A stretch of DNA of 64,000 nt, from the NCBI RefSeq assembly GCF_001280065.1, contig NZ_LGEA01000091.1, forward strand, positions 124,001 to 188,000, in the 5' to 3' direction. This document shows positions 46,435 through 56,035 of this stretch, in pieces. The notes under the pieces were generated by a model, which was not told where the DNA came from, did not search any database, and saw only the letters and a list, made by a program, of their open reading frames with translations. Both the position numbers and the translations under genes were made by a program. The DNA is from Streptomyces sp. NRRL B-1140 (GTDB lineage: Bacteria > Actinomycetota > Actinomycetes > Streptomycetales > Streptomycetaceae). Numbering within the stretch: position 1 is the stretch's first letter; every line of letters begins with the position of its first letter.

Positions 46435-47088
46435 ATGCGCACCAAGACCTTCGCCGCGGCCGCGCTGCTCGCCGCCGCCTCCCTGACCCTGACCGCCTGC
46501 GGCAGCGGCGACGACAGCGACAAGCCCGTCTCCGTGGTGTCCGAGGAGGCCGGCTCCGACAGGGCCGCCACCGTCCTCGACAAGCCGTTCGAGAAGCCGG
46601 ACCTGGTTCTCACCGACACGCAGGGCAAGAAGTACGACCTCCGCAAGGAGACCGCGGGCAAGCCCACGCTGATCTACTTCGGCTACACCCACTGCCCCGA
46701 CGTCTGCCCACTGACGATGAGCAACATCGCCGTCGCCGTGAAGCAGTTGCCCAAGGCCGAGCAGGACGAACTCCGGGTCGTCTTCGTCACGACGGATCCA
46801 AAGCGCGACACCTCCGCCGAGCTCGGCAAGTGGCTCAAGGGCATCGACAGCCGGTTCATCGGCCTGACCGGCGACTTCCCGACCATTCAGGCCGGCGCCC
46901 GCACCCTCGGCATCTCCATCGAGCCGACACGCAAGGACAAGAACGGCAAGCTCATCTCCGAGCACGGCACCCAGGTCATCGCGTTCTCCCCGAAGACCGA
47001 CGGCGGCTATGTGCTCTACGGCGAGGACGCCAACGTCGACGACTACACCAAGGACCTCCCCAAGATCGTCAAGGGGGAGAACCCGTGA
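46435..47088 (+). CDS. sco: Sco1/SenC-type copper chaperone lipoprotein
   Basis: The 217-aa product has a lipoprotein signal with the lipobox LTAC (Cys22) and a thioredoxin-like Sco domain. The copper-binding CPDVC motif is near residue 87 and the distal histidine is in EHGTQVIAF near 178. Sco proteins deliver copper to the CuA site of cytochrome oxidase or to radical copper oxidases. In S. lividans the homologous gene lies in an operon with ecuC and dtpA. Its stop overlaps the next GTG by 4 nt. Imperfect inverted repeats separate it from ycnI. Confidence 0.9.
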   Translation: MRTKTFAAAALLAAASLTLTACGSGDDSDKPVSVVSEEAGSDRAATVLDKPFEKPDLVLTDTQGKKYDLRKETAGKPTLIYFGYTHCPDVCPLTMSNIAVAVKQLPKAEQDELRVVFVTTDPKRDTSAELGKWLKGIDSRFIGLTGDFPTIQAGARTLGISIEPTRKDKNGKLISEHGTQVIAFSPKTDGGYVLYGEDANVDDYTKDLPKIVKGENP

Positions 47089-47558
47089 GGCGACGGCTCG
47101 GCCCGGCGGCCCTGGTCATAGCCGGAGCACTCGCCCTGGCGGGCTGCGGCGGCTCGGACTCCGGCGGCGGAAGCGGCTCGGGCAAGCCGGACCTCTCCGC
47201 CGGCTCCGCCTACATGCCGCAGCCGGTGTCCGACGACATGGCGGCCGGCTTCCTCACCGTCACCAACAAGGGCGGCGCCGCCGACGAGCTCACCTCGGTC
47301 ACCAGCGACGTCGCCGGGCAGGTCACCGTCCACGAGACCGTCGACGGGGCCATGCAGGAGGTCAAGAGCCTCAAGATCCCCGCGGGCGGCCGGCTGGAAC
47401 TGAGGAGCGGCGGTGACCACCTGATGTTCGAGCAGCTGAAGAGCAAGCCGAAGGAAGGCCAGACGGTCTCCGTCGAGCTGCACTTCGCGCACTCCGACCC
47501 GGTGCAGGTCGAGATGCCGGTGAAGGCGCCGACCTACACCCCGAAGACCGGACACTGA
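47085..47558 (+). CDS. ecuC: PCuAC (ECuC-like) copper chaperone lipoprotein
   Basis: The 157-aa product has a lipobox (LAGC, Cys21) and a PCu(A)C domain with the expected ligands: a methionine in MPQPVSDDM, histidine in VHETVDG, and histidine and methionine in GGDHLMFE. In S. lividans ECuC passes copper to Sco. GTG at 47085 overlaps the sco stop, so the two are translationally coupled. CopCD follows after 13 nt. Confidence 0.9.
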   Translation: MRRRLGPAALVIAGALALAGCGGSDSGGGSGSGKPDLSAGSAYMPQPVSDDMAAGFLTVTNKGGAADELTSVTSDVAGQVTVHETVDGAMQEVKSLKIPAGGRLELRSGGDHLMFEQLKSKPKEGQTVSVELHFAHSDPVQVEMPVKAPTYTPKTGH

Positions 47559-47571
47559 GGGAGGGACCCCT

Positions 47572-49668
47572 GTGACGCAGACCATCGCCCCCCGCGTCCG
47601 GACACTGGTGCTGCTGCTCCTGGCCGCGGCCTGCGCCCTGCTCGCCGGAGCCGGCCCGGCCTCCGCGCACGCCGCGGTGACCGGCAGCGACCCCGCGCAG
47701 GGGGCGGTGGTCGACAAGGCCCCGGCCCGGATCTCGCTCACCTTCTCCGAGCAGGTCGCGCTGTCCGGCGACTCACTGCGCGTGCTCGACCCCGAGGGCA
47801 AGCGCGTCGACACGGCCAAGCCGGCCAACGTCAGCGGCACGACGTATGCCGTGCCGCTGCACTCGGGTCTGCCCGACGGCACGTACACCGTGGCCTACCA
47901 GGTCGTCTCGGCGGACAGCCATCCCGTCGCCGGCGCCTGGACCTTCTCCATCGGCGCCCCCTCCAAGACCTCCGTATCGGTCTCCGGGCAGTCGACGGAC
48001 GACGGCGTCGTGGGCTGGCTCTACGGCTTCGGGCGGTACGTGTCCTACGCCGGCTTCATCGTGATGGCCGGCGGCGCCGCCTTCGTGCTCGCCTGCTGGC
48101 GGCGCGGTTCGGGGGTGCGGCCGGTGCAGCGGTACGTCGTCTCCGGTTGGGTCGCGCTCACCGCGGCAACCCTCGCGCTGCTGCTGCTGCGCGGCTCTTT
48201 CACGGGCTCCGGGAAGATCGCCGACGTCTTCGACCTGTCCCTGCTCGGTCAGGTGCTGCAGACCAAGACCGGCGCGGCCCTGGTCTCCCGGCTGCTGCTG
48301 CTCGCCGCGGCGGCCCTGTTCATCGCCGTGCTCTTCGGCGCGTACGACAAGCGGGAAGACGCCCAGGAGAAGCGGGACCTGACCTTCGGGCTCGCGATCG
48401 GCGGCGTCGTCGTGGCGGCCGGGCTCGCGGCGAGCTGGGCCATGTCCGAGCACGCCTCCGTCGGCCTGCAGGCGGGCATCGCCATGCCGGTCGACGTGCT
48501 CCATCTGCTGGCCGTCGCCGCCTGGCTGGGCGGACTCGGCGCGCTGCTGGTCGCCCTGTACCGCGCGCCCGCCGAGACGCCCGTCGACGCACCGGCCGTA
48601 CACCGCTTCTCCCAGGTCGCCTTCGGCAGCGTCCTCGCCCTGATCGCGACCGGGACGTACCAGTCCTGGCGCCAGCTCGGCTCCTGGTCGGCCTTCACCG
48701 ACACCCGTTACGGCCGGCTTCTCCTCGCCAAGATCGCCCTCGTGGTCGTCCTGGTCGGCGTCGCGTGGATCTCGCGCCGGTGGACGGGGCGGCTGGCGCA
48801 GACGACGCCGGTGGCCGTGTCCGCGCAACGGGAGAAGGAGCGGGTCGGCGCGCGGGCGGACGGCGCGGAGGGCGAGGGCACGGAGGGCACGGAGGGCACG
48901 GGGGACGGCACCGAAGACGTGAAAGCCGCTGTCGTAGGCCACCGGGTGGCCCCCGGCCGGAGCGAGGGTGACGACGAGTCCGGCTCCGGCCTCGGCCCCG
49001 GCCCCGGCGAGCAGCCCGAGACCGGGCCCGCAGACACCGAGGCCGCAGACACCGAGCGCGCCGACTCCGAGCCCGCAGACACCGAGCGCGCCGCTCAGCT
49101 CGCCCGGCAGCAGGCCGCCCGTGACGCCGCCCTGCGAAAGCGGATGCGGGACGCCGATCCGAACCGCTTCGGGCTGCGCCGCTCCGTGCTGGCCGAGGCG
49201 GGCGTCGCGGTCGTGCTGCTCGCCGTCACCACCGTGCTGACGCAGACCGAGCCGGGACGCACCGAGCAGGAGGCCAAGGCGGCCGCCTCGTCCTCGGCGT
49301 CCGCCTCCGCCGACCCGGGCGCGTCCGGGGCACTGACGCTGAACATGCCGTTCGACACCGGCGGCGAGGACGGCAAGGGCATCGTCACGATCGACATCGA
49401 CCCCGCACGCGTCGGCGACAACGAGATGCACGTCTACGTGGAGCGGCCCAACGGCCGGGCCTTCGACATCCCCGAGGTCAAGGTCGAGTTCACCCTGAAA
49501 GCCAAGGACATCGGGCCTCTGCCCGTCGTCCCCGACCACCTCGCGACCGGACACTGGTCGGCGAACGGAGTGCAGATCCCCATGGCCGGCGACTGGCAGG
49601 TCGACGTGACCGTGCGGACCTCCGACATCGACGAGGTCACCGTCTCCAAGAACGCGCAGATCGGCTGA
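47572..49668 (+). CDS. CopC-CopD fusion copper protein
   Basis: The 698-aa product has a signal peptide ending ASA, leaving His34 as the N-terminal copper ligand of a CopC domain (HAAVTGSDPAQGAV; DSHPVAG carries the other histidine). The CopD membrane domain follows with eight or so helices (about residues 150-400). An acidic, repetitive linker of 120 residues rich in Glu/Asp/Thr, one more helix (about 543-563), and a C-terminal YtkA-like domain complete it. The fusion should bind copper outside and take part in its uptake. GTG start, GGGAGGG upstream. Confidence 0.9.
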   Translation: MTQTIAPRVRTLVLLLLAAACALLAGAGPASAHAAVTGSDPAQGAVVDKAPARISLTFSEQVALSGDSLRVLDPEGKRVDTAKPANVSGTTYAVPLHSGLPDGTYTVAYQVVSADSHPVAGAWTFSIGAPSKTSVSVSGQSTDDGVVGWLYGFGRYVSYAGFIVMAGGAAFVLACWRRGSGVRPVQRYVVSGWVALTAATLALLLLRGSFTGSGKIADVFDLSLLGQVLQTKTGAALVSRLLLLAAAALFIAVLFGAYDKREDAQEKRDLTFGLAIGGVVVAAGLAASWAMSEHASVGLQAGIAMPVDVLHLLAVAAWLGGLGALLVALYRAPAETPVDAPAVHRFSQVAFGSVLALIATGTYQSWRQLGSWSAFTDTRYGRLLLAKIALVVVLVGVAWISRRWTGRLAQTTPVAVSAQREKERVGARADGAEGEGTEGTEGTGDGTEDVKAAVVGHRVAPGRSEGDDESGSGLGPGPGEQPETGPADTEAADTERADSEPADTERAAQLARQQAARDAALRKRMRDADPNRFGLRRSVLAEAGVAVVLLAVTTVLTQTEPGRTEQEAKAAASSSASASADPGASGALTLNMPFDTGGEDGKGIVTIDIDPARVGDNEMHVYVERPNGRAFDIPEVKVEFTLKAKDIGPLPVVPDHLATGHWSANGVQIPMAGDWQVDVTVRTSDIDEVTVSKNAQIG

Positions 49669-49674
49669 ACGACC

Positions 49675-50973
49675 ATGCCCGACCAGTCCCTTCCGAAGGC
49701 CCGTACCCCCGAGGCATCCCCGGGGGAGAGCGAAGCGGCCGCCACCCACGAGGGCATCTCACGGCGGCGGCTGCTCGGTACCGCCGGGGCCACCGGACTC
49801 GTCCTCGGCACGGCGGGCGCCGCCGTGGGTTACGCCGCCGCCCCCTCCGAAGCGGCCGCTCCGCTCACCTCCCTGGGCACGGGCCGGAAGATGTTTCACG
49901 GGAAACATCAGCCCGGCATCACCGACGGCCTCCAGGCACGCGGCCACCTCGTCGCCTTCGACCTCGCGGCGGGCGCTGGCCGCAAGGAGGCCGCCGCGCT
50001 GCTCCGCCGCTGGTCGGAGACGGCCCGGCGGCTGATGGCGGGTGAGCCGAGCGCCCACGGGGACACGGACGTCGCCCGCGACGCCGGACCCTCGTCCCTG
50101 ACGATCACCTTCGGCTTCGGCCACAGCTTCTTCGCGAGGACCGGCCTGGAGAAGCAGCGTCCGGCCGCCCTGGACCCGCTGCCCGAGTTCTCCTCCGATC
50201 ACCTCGACAAGAACCGCAGCAACGGCGACCTGTGGGTGCAGATCGGCGCCAACGACGCGCTGGTCGCCTTCCACGCCCTGCGCGCGATCCAGAAGGACGC
50301 GGGCCGGGCCGCCAGGGTGCGCTGGCAGATGAACGGCTTCAACCGCTCACCGGGCGCCACCTCCCACCCCATGACGGCCCGCAACCTGATGGGCCAGATC
50401 GACGGCACCCGCAACCCCAAGCCGTCCGAGCCCGACTTCGACCGGCGCGTCTTCGTGCCGGAGAAGCCGGAGAACGGCCAACCGGCCTGGATGGCGAACG
50501 GCTCCTACGCCGTCGTACGCCGCATCCGCATGCTCCTCGACGACTGGGAGCAGCTCTCCGTCAAGGCGCAGGAGGACGTGATCGGGCGCCGCAAGTCCGA
50601 CGGGGCCGCCTTGTCCGGCGGCACCGAGACGACGGCGATGGACCTGGAGAAGACGGACGCCAAGGGCAACCTGGTCGTCCCGATCAACGCCCACGCCCGC
50701 ATCACCCGGCCCGACCAGAACGGCGGCGCGGCGATGCTCCGCCGCCCCTTCTCCTTCCACGACGGCATCGACGCCGACGGAGTGCCCGACGCGGGTCTGC
50801 TCTTCATCTGCTGGCAGGCCGATCCCCTGCGCGGCTTCGTGCCGGTGCAGCGCAAGCTCGACCGCGGCGACGCCCTGTCGCAGTTCATCCGGCACGAGTC
50901 GAGCGGACTGTTCGCGGTGCCGGGCGGTGCCGCGGAGGGAGAGTACGTGGGGCAGAAGTTGCTCGAGGGGTGA
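49675..50973 (+). CDS. dtpA: Dye-decolourising peroxidase, DtpA-like, Tat-exported
   Basis: The 432-aa product has a twin-arginine signal (SRRRLLGTAGATG, about residues 29-50) and a DyP peroxidase domain. The catalytic GQIDGTRNP motif is near residue 240 and the haem-ligand histidine is in PINAHARITRP near 342. In S. lividans DtpA lies with sco and ecuC and helps the copper radical oxidase GlxA in tip growth. Here it closes the copper operon, 6 nt after copCD. A near-parS sequence lies inside the gene. Confidence 0.9.
   Translation: MPDQSLPKARTPEASPGESEAAATHEGISRRRLLGTAGATGLVLGTAGAAVGYAAAPSEAAAPLTSLGTGRKMFHGKHQPGITDGLQARGHLVAFDLAAGAGRKEAAALLRRWSETARRLMAGEPSAHGDTDVARDAGPSSLTITFGFGHSFFARTGLEKQRPAALDPLPEFSSDHLDKNRSNGDLWVQIGANDALVAFHALRAIQKDAGRAARVRWQMNGFNRSPGATSHPMTARNLMGQIDGTRNPKPSEPDFDRRVFVPEKPENGQPAWMANGSYAVVRRIRMLLDDWEQLSVKAQEDVIGRRKSDGAALSGGTETTAMDLEKTDAKGNLVVPINAHARITRPDQNGGAAMLRRPFSFHDGIDADGVPDAGLLFICWQADPLRGFVPVQRKLDRGDALSQFIRHESSGLFAVPGGAAEGEYVGQKLLEG
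49893..49906. promoter_or_regulatory. Degenerate parS site inside dtpA
   Basis: GTTTCACGGGAAAC differs from parS at one central position. It encodes codons just after the signal region of dtpA. ParB binding is uncertain but one-mismatch sites are known to be used. Confidence 0.5.
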
Positions 50974-51035
50974 GGGTTCACCCTTGTGTGTGCTTGTGGG
51001 GGATAGGGCCTCCGCGGGCCCATTAGGGTGAGGTC

Positions 51036-51968
51036 ATGCCAGCGAGCTACGCGTATCTCGGCCCTGAGGGCACCTTCACCGAAGTCGCCCTGCGCACGCT
51101 TCCCGAGGCCGCCACCCGGGAGCTCATCCCGTACGTGTCCGTCCAGTCCGCGCTCGACGCGGTACGCGCCGGCGAGGCCGAGGCCGCGTTCGTGCCGATC
51201 GAGAACTCCGTCGAGGGCGGTATCACCACCACCCTCGACGAGCTGGTCGCCGGCGCGCCGCTGATGATCTACCGCGAGGTGCTGCTGTCCATCACCTTCG
51301 CCCTGCTGGTCCGCCCGGGCACGAAGCTGTCGGACATCAAGACCGTCTCCGCCCACCCAGCCGCGCAGCCGCAGGTGCGCAACTGGCTGAAGAAGAACCT
51401 CCCCGACGCGCACTGGGAGTCCGCCGCCTCGAACGCGGACGCCGCACGACTGGTCCAGGAGGGGCAGTACGACGCCGCCTTCGCGGGAGAGTTCGCCGCC
51501 GCCCGCTACGGTCTGGAGGCCCTGGAGACCCAGATCCACGACGCGGAGAACGCCCAGACGCGGTTCGTGCTGGTGGGCCGGCCCGCCCGGCCCGCGGCGC
51601 CGACGGGCGCGGACAAGACCTCGATCGTGCTGTGGCAGCGCGACGACCACCCCGGTGGCCTGCGCGACCTGCTGGGCGAGTTCGCCACCCGCGGCATCAA
51701 CCTCATGCTGCTCCAGTCCCGGCCCACCGGCGCCGGCATCGGCAACTACTGCTTCTGCATCGACGCCGAGGGCCACATCTCCGACCGCCGGGTGGCCGAC
51801 GCCCTGGCGGGTCTGAAGCGGATCTGCCTTCAGGTGCGCTACCTGGGCTCCTACCCGCGCGCGGACATGCGGCCGGGGGAGGTGCAGCCGCCACGGCTGG
51901 GGACGTCCGACGAGGAGTTCGCCGGGGCGGCGGACTGGGTCGCGCGGTGTCAGGACGGGCGTTTCTAG
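51036..51968 (+). CDS. pheA: Prephenate dehydratase
   Basis: The 310-aa product converts prephenate to phenylpyruvate in phenylalanine synthesis. The catalytic domain (about 1-180) starts YAYLGPEGTFTE and includes VPIENSVEGG and AALAGEFAA-like segments, with the family's threonine/serine residues in place. The ACT regulatory domain follows (about 195-275: IVLWQRDDHPGGL, LMLLQSRPTG), which binds phenylalanine. TAGGGT 6 nt before the ATG looks like a -10 for a leaderless message. The gene starts 62 nt after dtpA. Confidence 0.95.
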   Translation: MPASYAYLGPEGTFTEVALRTLPEAATRELIPYVSVQSALDAVRAGEAEAAFVPIENSVEGGITTTLDELVAGAPLMIYREVLLSITFALLVRPGTKLSDIKTVSAHPAAQPQVRNWLKKNLPDAHWESAASNADAARLVQEGQYDAAFAGEFAAARYGLEALETQIHDAENAQTRFVLVGRPARPAAPTGADKTSIVLWQRDDHPGGLRDLLGEFATRGINLMLLQSRPTGAGIGNYCFCIDAEGHISDRRVADALAGLKRICLQVRYLGSYPRADMRPGEVQPPRLGTSDEEFAGAADWVARCQDGRF

Positions 51969-52014
51969 TCCGGCTTCCCGCCCGCTCCGAGCTGCTCACA
52001 TCGGCTGATTGTCG

Positions 52015-52326
52015 TTATCCACAGAAGTTATCCACAGGTCCGCTTCTCGACCTGGGGACAAGTCGACAACGAACCGCGCGTCAGTCGACAAATCGCCCTA
52101 CAAGCCCTTGATGCGCCCATCGCTGGGCAGGTCACCCTTCGTCCACCGTTTCCCCTTGCGTAACCCTTAGAGGTGACCCACTTCCACTCGAAAGTGAGAG
52201 TAGAGGGGGTTTGTCTTGGGAATTCCTGGGACGGTCCGACCATTCGGAGTGATCAATTCCGTAGTCCACAGATCTTCCACACAGCCTGTGGATAACTCTG
52301 ACCCGGATGTGCATCGCTGTGGACAA
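52015..52326. promoter_or_regulatory. Cluster of four DnaA-box-like sites
   Basis: TTATCCACA occurs at 52015 and 52028, and the inverse TGTGGATAA at 52287 and TGTGGACAA at 52318. All lie in the 540-bp pheA-serS interval, which otherwise has no gene. The boxes form two pairs in opposite orientation. The region lacks the ~19 boxes and dnaA/dnaN neighbours of a Streptomyces oriC. Confidence 0.65.
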
Positions 52327-52495
52327 CCGAGGCCCAAGTCCCTTGCCGCCCAAGGGACTAGAGTCAAGCGGACGCCCGTCGAGTGCCACGTTCCAGGGAA
52401 AGACGTCTTCTTTATTGACACTGCGCGCATTTCGCTCATAACGGTACGTAAGCCGCCAGCGGAATAGTGAGTCGTGGGCGGTCGTCGCACACCGG

Positions 52496-52501
52496 TAGCC
52501 T
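52496..52501 (+). promoter_or_regulatory. Likely -10 of a leaderless serS transcript
   Basis: TAGCCT ends 7 nt before the serS GTG. No ribosome site exists upstream of that GTG. In Streptomyces this spacing usually means transcription starts at the start codon itself. Confidence 0.55.
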
Positions 52502-52508
52502 TGAGCGC

Positions 52509-53786
52509 GTGATTGACCTTCGCCTGCTCCGTGAGGACCCCGACCGTGTGCGCGCGTCGCAGCGCGCCCGTGGAGAGGACGTCGCGCTCGTCGACTCCCT
52601 CCTGTCTGCCGACGAGCGGCGCAGGTCGTCCGGCGTCCGCTTCGACGAGCTCCGCGCCGAGCAGAAGGCGCTCGGCAAGCTCATCCCCAAGGCGGCCGGC
52701 GACGAGAAGGCCGAGCTGCTGAAGAAGGCGGGCCAGCTCGCCGCCGACGTCAAGGCGGCCGACGCGGACCGCGACGCGGCCGCCACCGAGACCCAGGAGC
52801 TCCTCCAGCGACTCGGCAACCTCGTGCACCCGGACGTGCCCGTGGGCGGCGAGGAGGACTTCGTCACCCTCGAGACGCACGGCACGATCCGCGACTTCGA
52901 CGCCGAGGGCTTCGAGCCCAAGGACCACCTGGCGCTCGGCCAGCTCCTCGGCGCCATCGACGTCGAGCGCGGCGCCAAGGTCTCCGGCTCGCGCTTCTAC
53001 TTCCTGACCGGCGTGGGCGCGCTCCTGGAGCTCGCCCTGGTGAACGCGGCGATGGCGCAGGCCACCGCGGCCGGCTTCACCCCCATGCTGACCCCGGCGC
53101 TGGTCCGCCCCCAGTCCATGGCGGGCACCGGCTTCCTCGGCCAGGCCGCACAGGACGTCTACCACCTCGCCGACGACGACCTCTACCTGGTCGGCACGTC
53201 CGAGGTGGCGCTCGCGGCGTATCACATGGACGAGATCCTCGACGCCGACCGCCTCCCGCTGCGCTACGCGGGCTTCTCGCCCTGCTTCCGCCGCGAGGCC
53301 GGCTCGCACGGCAAGGACACCCGGGGCATCTTCCGCGTGCACCAGTTCGACAAGGTCGAGATGTTCTCCTACGTCGCTCCCGAGGACTCGCAGGCCGAGC
53401 ACCAGCGCCTGCTGGAGTGGGAGAAGCAGTGGCTGACTTCGCTGGAGCTGCCGTTCCGCGTGATCGACGTGGCGAGCGCGGACCTCGGCTCGTCGGCCTC
53501 CCGCAAGTTCGACTGCGAGGCGTGGATCCCGACCCAGGGCAAGTACCGCGAGCTGACCTCGACCTCGGACTGCACCGAGTTCCAGTCCCGCCGCCTGTCG
53601 ATCCGCGTCCGTGAGGGCAAGCAGGTCCGCCCGCTGGCCACGCTCAACGGCACGCTCTGCGCCGTCCCGCGCACGATCGTGGCGATCCTGGAGAACCACC
53701 AGCAGGCCGACGGTTCGGTGCGCGTGCCCGAGGTGCTCCGTCCGTACCTGGGCGGCCGGGAGGTCCTGGAGCCGGTGGCGAAGTGA
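52509..53786 (+). CDS. serS: Seryl-tRNA synthetase
   Basis: The 425-aa product begins [18 protein letters not shown] and has the antiparallel coiled-coil arm (about residues 30-105) that grips the long variable arm of tRNA-Ser, followed by the class II catalytic core: motif 2 in [21 protein letters not shown], and motif 3 in [20 protein letters not shown]. It charges serine tRNAs such as the two encoded in this window. Start is GTG with no ribosome site. Its stop overlaps the next GTG. Confidence 0.97.
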   Translation: MIDLRLLREDPDRVRASQRARGEDVALVDSLLSADERRRSSGVRFDELRAEQKALGKLIPKAAGDEKAELLKKAGQLAADVKAADADRDAAATETQELLQRLGNLVHPDVPVGGEEDFVTLETHGTIRDFDAEGFEPKDHLALGQLLGAIDVERGAKVSGSRFYFLTGVGALLELALVNAAMAQATAAGFTPMLTPALVRPQSMAGTGFLGQAAQDVYHLADDDLYLVGTSEVALAAYHMDEILDADRLPLRYAGFSPCFRREAGSHGKDTRGIFRVHQFDKVEMFSYVAPEDSQAEHQRLLEWEKQWLTSLELPFRVIDVASADLGSSASRKFDCEAWIPTQGKYRELTSTSDCTEFQSRRLSIRVREGKQVRPLATLNGTLCAVPRTIVAILENHQQADGSVRVPEVLRPYLGGREVLEPVAK

Positions 53787-54601
53787 GCGACACGGCTTCC
53801 CCGGACGCCTTCCCGTACCGGCTCGTCGCCACCGATCTCGACGGGACACTGCTGCGCTCCGACGACACGGTGTCGCAGCGCACCCGTGACGCGCTCGCCG
53901 CTGCCACCGCGGCGGGCGCCGCGCACATCGTCGTCACCGGCCGCGCGGTCCCGTGGACCCGGCACATCCTCGACGACCTCGGCTACCAGGGCCTGGCCGT
54001 CTGCGGCCAGGGCGCCCAGGTCTACGACGCCGGCACGCACCGCCTGCTGACGTCGGTGACGCTGGACCGGCAGCTGGCCGGGGTGGCGCTGGCCAAGATC
54101 GAGGCGGAGGTCGGCCCGCTCCACCTGGCGGCGAGCCGCGACGGCCTCGACGGCGAGGTGCTGGTGGGCCCGGGCTACGCGGTCACGGGCAGCCTGCCCG
54201 CCACACCCTTCACGGACGCGTCGGACCTGTGGGCCGCGCCTCTGAACAAGTTGTACATCCAGCACCCGACGCTGTCCGACGACGAGCTCTGCGAGGCGGC
54301 CACGCGCACCGCCGGCGGTTTCGTCACCGTCACGATGGCGGGCGCGGGCATCGTCGAGCTGCTCCCCCTCGGTCTGTCCAAGGCGACGGGGCTGTCCCTG
54401 GCTGCCCGCCGGCTCGGTCTGAAGGCGGCCGACACGATCGCCTTCGGCGACATGCCCAACGACATACCGATGTTCGCCTGGGCCTCCTACGGCGTCGCCA
54501 TGGCGGACGCCCACGAGGAACTGAAGGCGGTGGCCGACGAGGTGACGTCCTCCCACGACGAGGACGGGATCGCGGTGGTGCTGGAGCGTTTGCTGGGCTG
54601 A
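53783..54601 (+). CDS. HAD-superfamily (Cof-type) phosphatase
   Basis: The 272-aa product is a HAD hydrolase with a type IIB cap. Motif I is [11 protein letters not shown], motif [11 protein letters not shown], motif III the lysine in GLSKATGL, and motif [14 protein letters not shown]. Substrates of this group are small phosphates. GTG at 53783 overlaps the serS stop by 4 nt, so it is co-translated with serS, an arrangement common in Streptomyces. A similar HAD gene lies at 62.6 kb. Confidence 0.9.
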   Translation: MSDTASPDAFPYRLVATDLDGTLLRSDDTVSQRTRDALAAATAAGAAHIVVTGRAVPWTRHILDDLGYQGLAVCGQGAQVYDAGTHRLLTSVTLDRQLAGVALAKIEAEVGPLHLAASRDGLDGEVLVGPGYAVTGSLPATPFTDASDLWAAPLNKLYIQHPTLSDDELCEAATRTAGGFVTVTMAGAGIVELLPLGLSKATGLSLAARRLGLKAADTIAFGDMPNDIPMFAWASYGVAMADAHEELKAVADEVTSSHDEDGIAVVLERLLG

Positions 54602-54620
54602 GTCTTCGTAGCGTGTGCGC

Positions 54621-54709
<89 letters not shown>

Positions 54710-54995
54710 GGGTGGGCGGCCTCACGCGAATGTGCGGTTCGCGTGCTCGAAGCGGCCGCCCCGGGCAGCTCCCCGTGCGGGGCGGGTTCAACGGAGCGGT
54801 AGCGACTACTCCGGATCCCGCCGCGGGCTGCCCTGAAGGGAGCTGGACGTACTGCCGTGCATGGACATCGCCCCGCTCCTCTCCCAGACCGTGGCGCCGG
54901 GCTCCTCGCCCGGCCGTGACGACACCCACTGTGCCCGCCGGGTGAAGGGGGCCGCCACCGATTAAATCGGCGGTCGATCCGTGGTGGTGCTCCGG

Positions 54996-55205
54996 TTACT
55001 TCCTGCGCCGTCTGCGCCGCCGGGACTTGCTGAAGAACCAGCCCGCGGGCGGCTCGTCGGAGCGCCAGGGCTGCGGCTCCGGTTGCTCGCGCCGCCACTT
55101 GGCGGCGAGCATCCGGGCCCGGGCGGACGGCTCGGAGGTCTCGGCGGAGCGTATGAAGTCCTCATCCAGTACGACGTCCTCGAAGTCGTCCTTCTCGCTC
55201 GCCAT
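54996..55205 (-). CDS. Small conserved hypothetical protein
   Basis: The 69-aa product has an acidic N-terminus (MASEKDDFEDVVLDEDF), a short helix (ARARMLAAKWRRE), and ends in a basic arginine/lysine run after PAGWFFSKS. It looks cytoplasmic and possibly nucleic-acid-binding. I have seen similar small proteins in Streptomyces but know no function. It stands alone between the tRNA and the ABC operon. Confidence 0.6.
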   Translation of the reverse strand: MASEKDDFEDVVLDEDFIRSAETSEPSARARMLAAKWRREQPEPQPWRSDEPPAGWFFSKSRRRRRRRK

Positions 55206-55306
55206 TCCCGTCCTCCCAGCCGTCCAACTCCCGTTGTGCTTCCCCTACATCCCGTCGGCCCAGTGTGCCCCGGCGGAGATGAAGCCACCGTCAGGGCGGG
55301 GGCACG

Positions 55307-56026
55307 TCACTCCTCGCCCGCGAGCGTCAGGGAGCGCAGTTTCTGCCCGGCGTACCAGGTGGCCAGCACCGTGACGGCGACGAGCAGCACCGTCGCCGTG
55401 GTCAGGCCCACGTCCGAGGAGACCAGGTCGCCGCCGGACACCTTCTGGGCCACCGCGAGCGACCACTGCTGGACGCTCAGGGTGCGCGCGCCCGGCACCA
55501 GGGAGCCGAACAGGGCCTCCCAGACCAGCGCGTAGACGAGGCCGAACACCACCGCGTGCCGGGAGACCGTGCCCAGCAGCAGGAACAGGGCCGCGTAGGC
55601 GATGGACGCGACCAGCGCGGCCACCGTGTAGGCGACGGCGACCTGCTGGCCGTTGCCGTTCAGGATGAAGCCGGCGATGAGCGTCGGCACGGCCGAGAAC
55701 ACCATCGTCACGGCGATCGCGACGATCAGCTTGGTGAAGATGATCGTCGGTCGCTTGATCGGCTTGGACAGCAGGTACACCACCGAGCCGTCGTCGATCT
55801 CCGGGCCGATCGCGCCGGTCCCGGCGATGACGCCGATGATCGGCACCATCGTGGCGAGTGCGAGGCCGCCCAGCAGGTCGGACGCCGTCTGGTCGTCCGC
55901 GCCTGCCAGGGCGCGCACCGCCACGGCGATCACGATCAGCAGCATCGGCAGGGCACCGAGGATGAGGGCCCGGCGGCGGCCGAGCAGGGCCCGGTAGGTG
56001 AGCCGGGCGACTGTGGGGTCGTACAT
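55307..56026 (-). CDS. ABC-2 type transporter permease
   Basis: The 239-aa product has six transmembrane helices and the pattern of an ABC-2 export permease. It is the last gene of a four-gene operon, 9 nt after the ATPase gene that likely partners it. It starts at ATG 56026. The cargo is unknown; systems of this type export lipids, drugs or peptides. Confidence 0.85.
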   Translation of the reverse strand: MYDPTVARLTYRALLGRRRALILGALPMLLIVIAVAVRALAGADDQTASDLLGGLALATMVPIIGVIAGTGAIGPEIDDGSVVYLLSKPIKRPTIIFTKLIVAIAVTMVFSAVPTLIAGFILNGNGQQVAVAYTVAALVASIAYAALFLLLGTVSRHAVVFGLVYALVWEALFGSLVPGARTLSVQQWSLAVAQKVSGGDLVSSDVGLTTATVLLVAVTVLATWYAGQKLRSLTLAGEE

Positions 56027-56035
56027 CAGGGCCTC

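Noticed and set aside
47773..49749. Long minus-strand frame opposite copCD
   Set aside because: Antisense of a clear CopC-CopD protein, with low-complexity composition.
52015..52326. Chromosomal replication origin in the pheA-serS gap
   Set aside because: Only four boxes occur and dnaA/dnaN are not adjacent; Streptomyces oriC has many more boxes between those genes.
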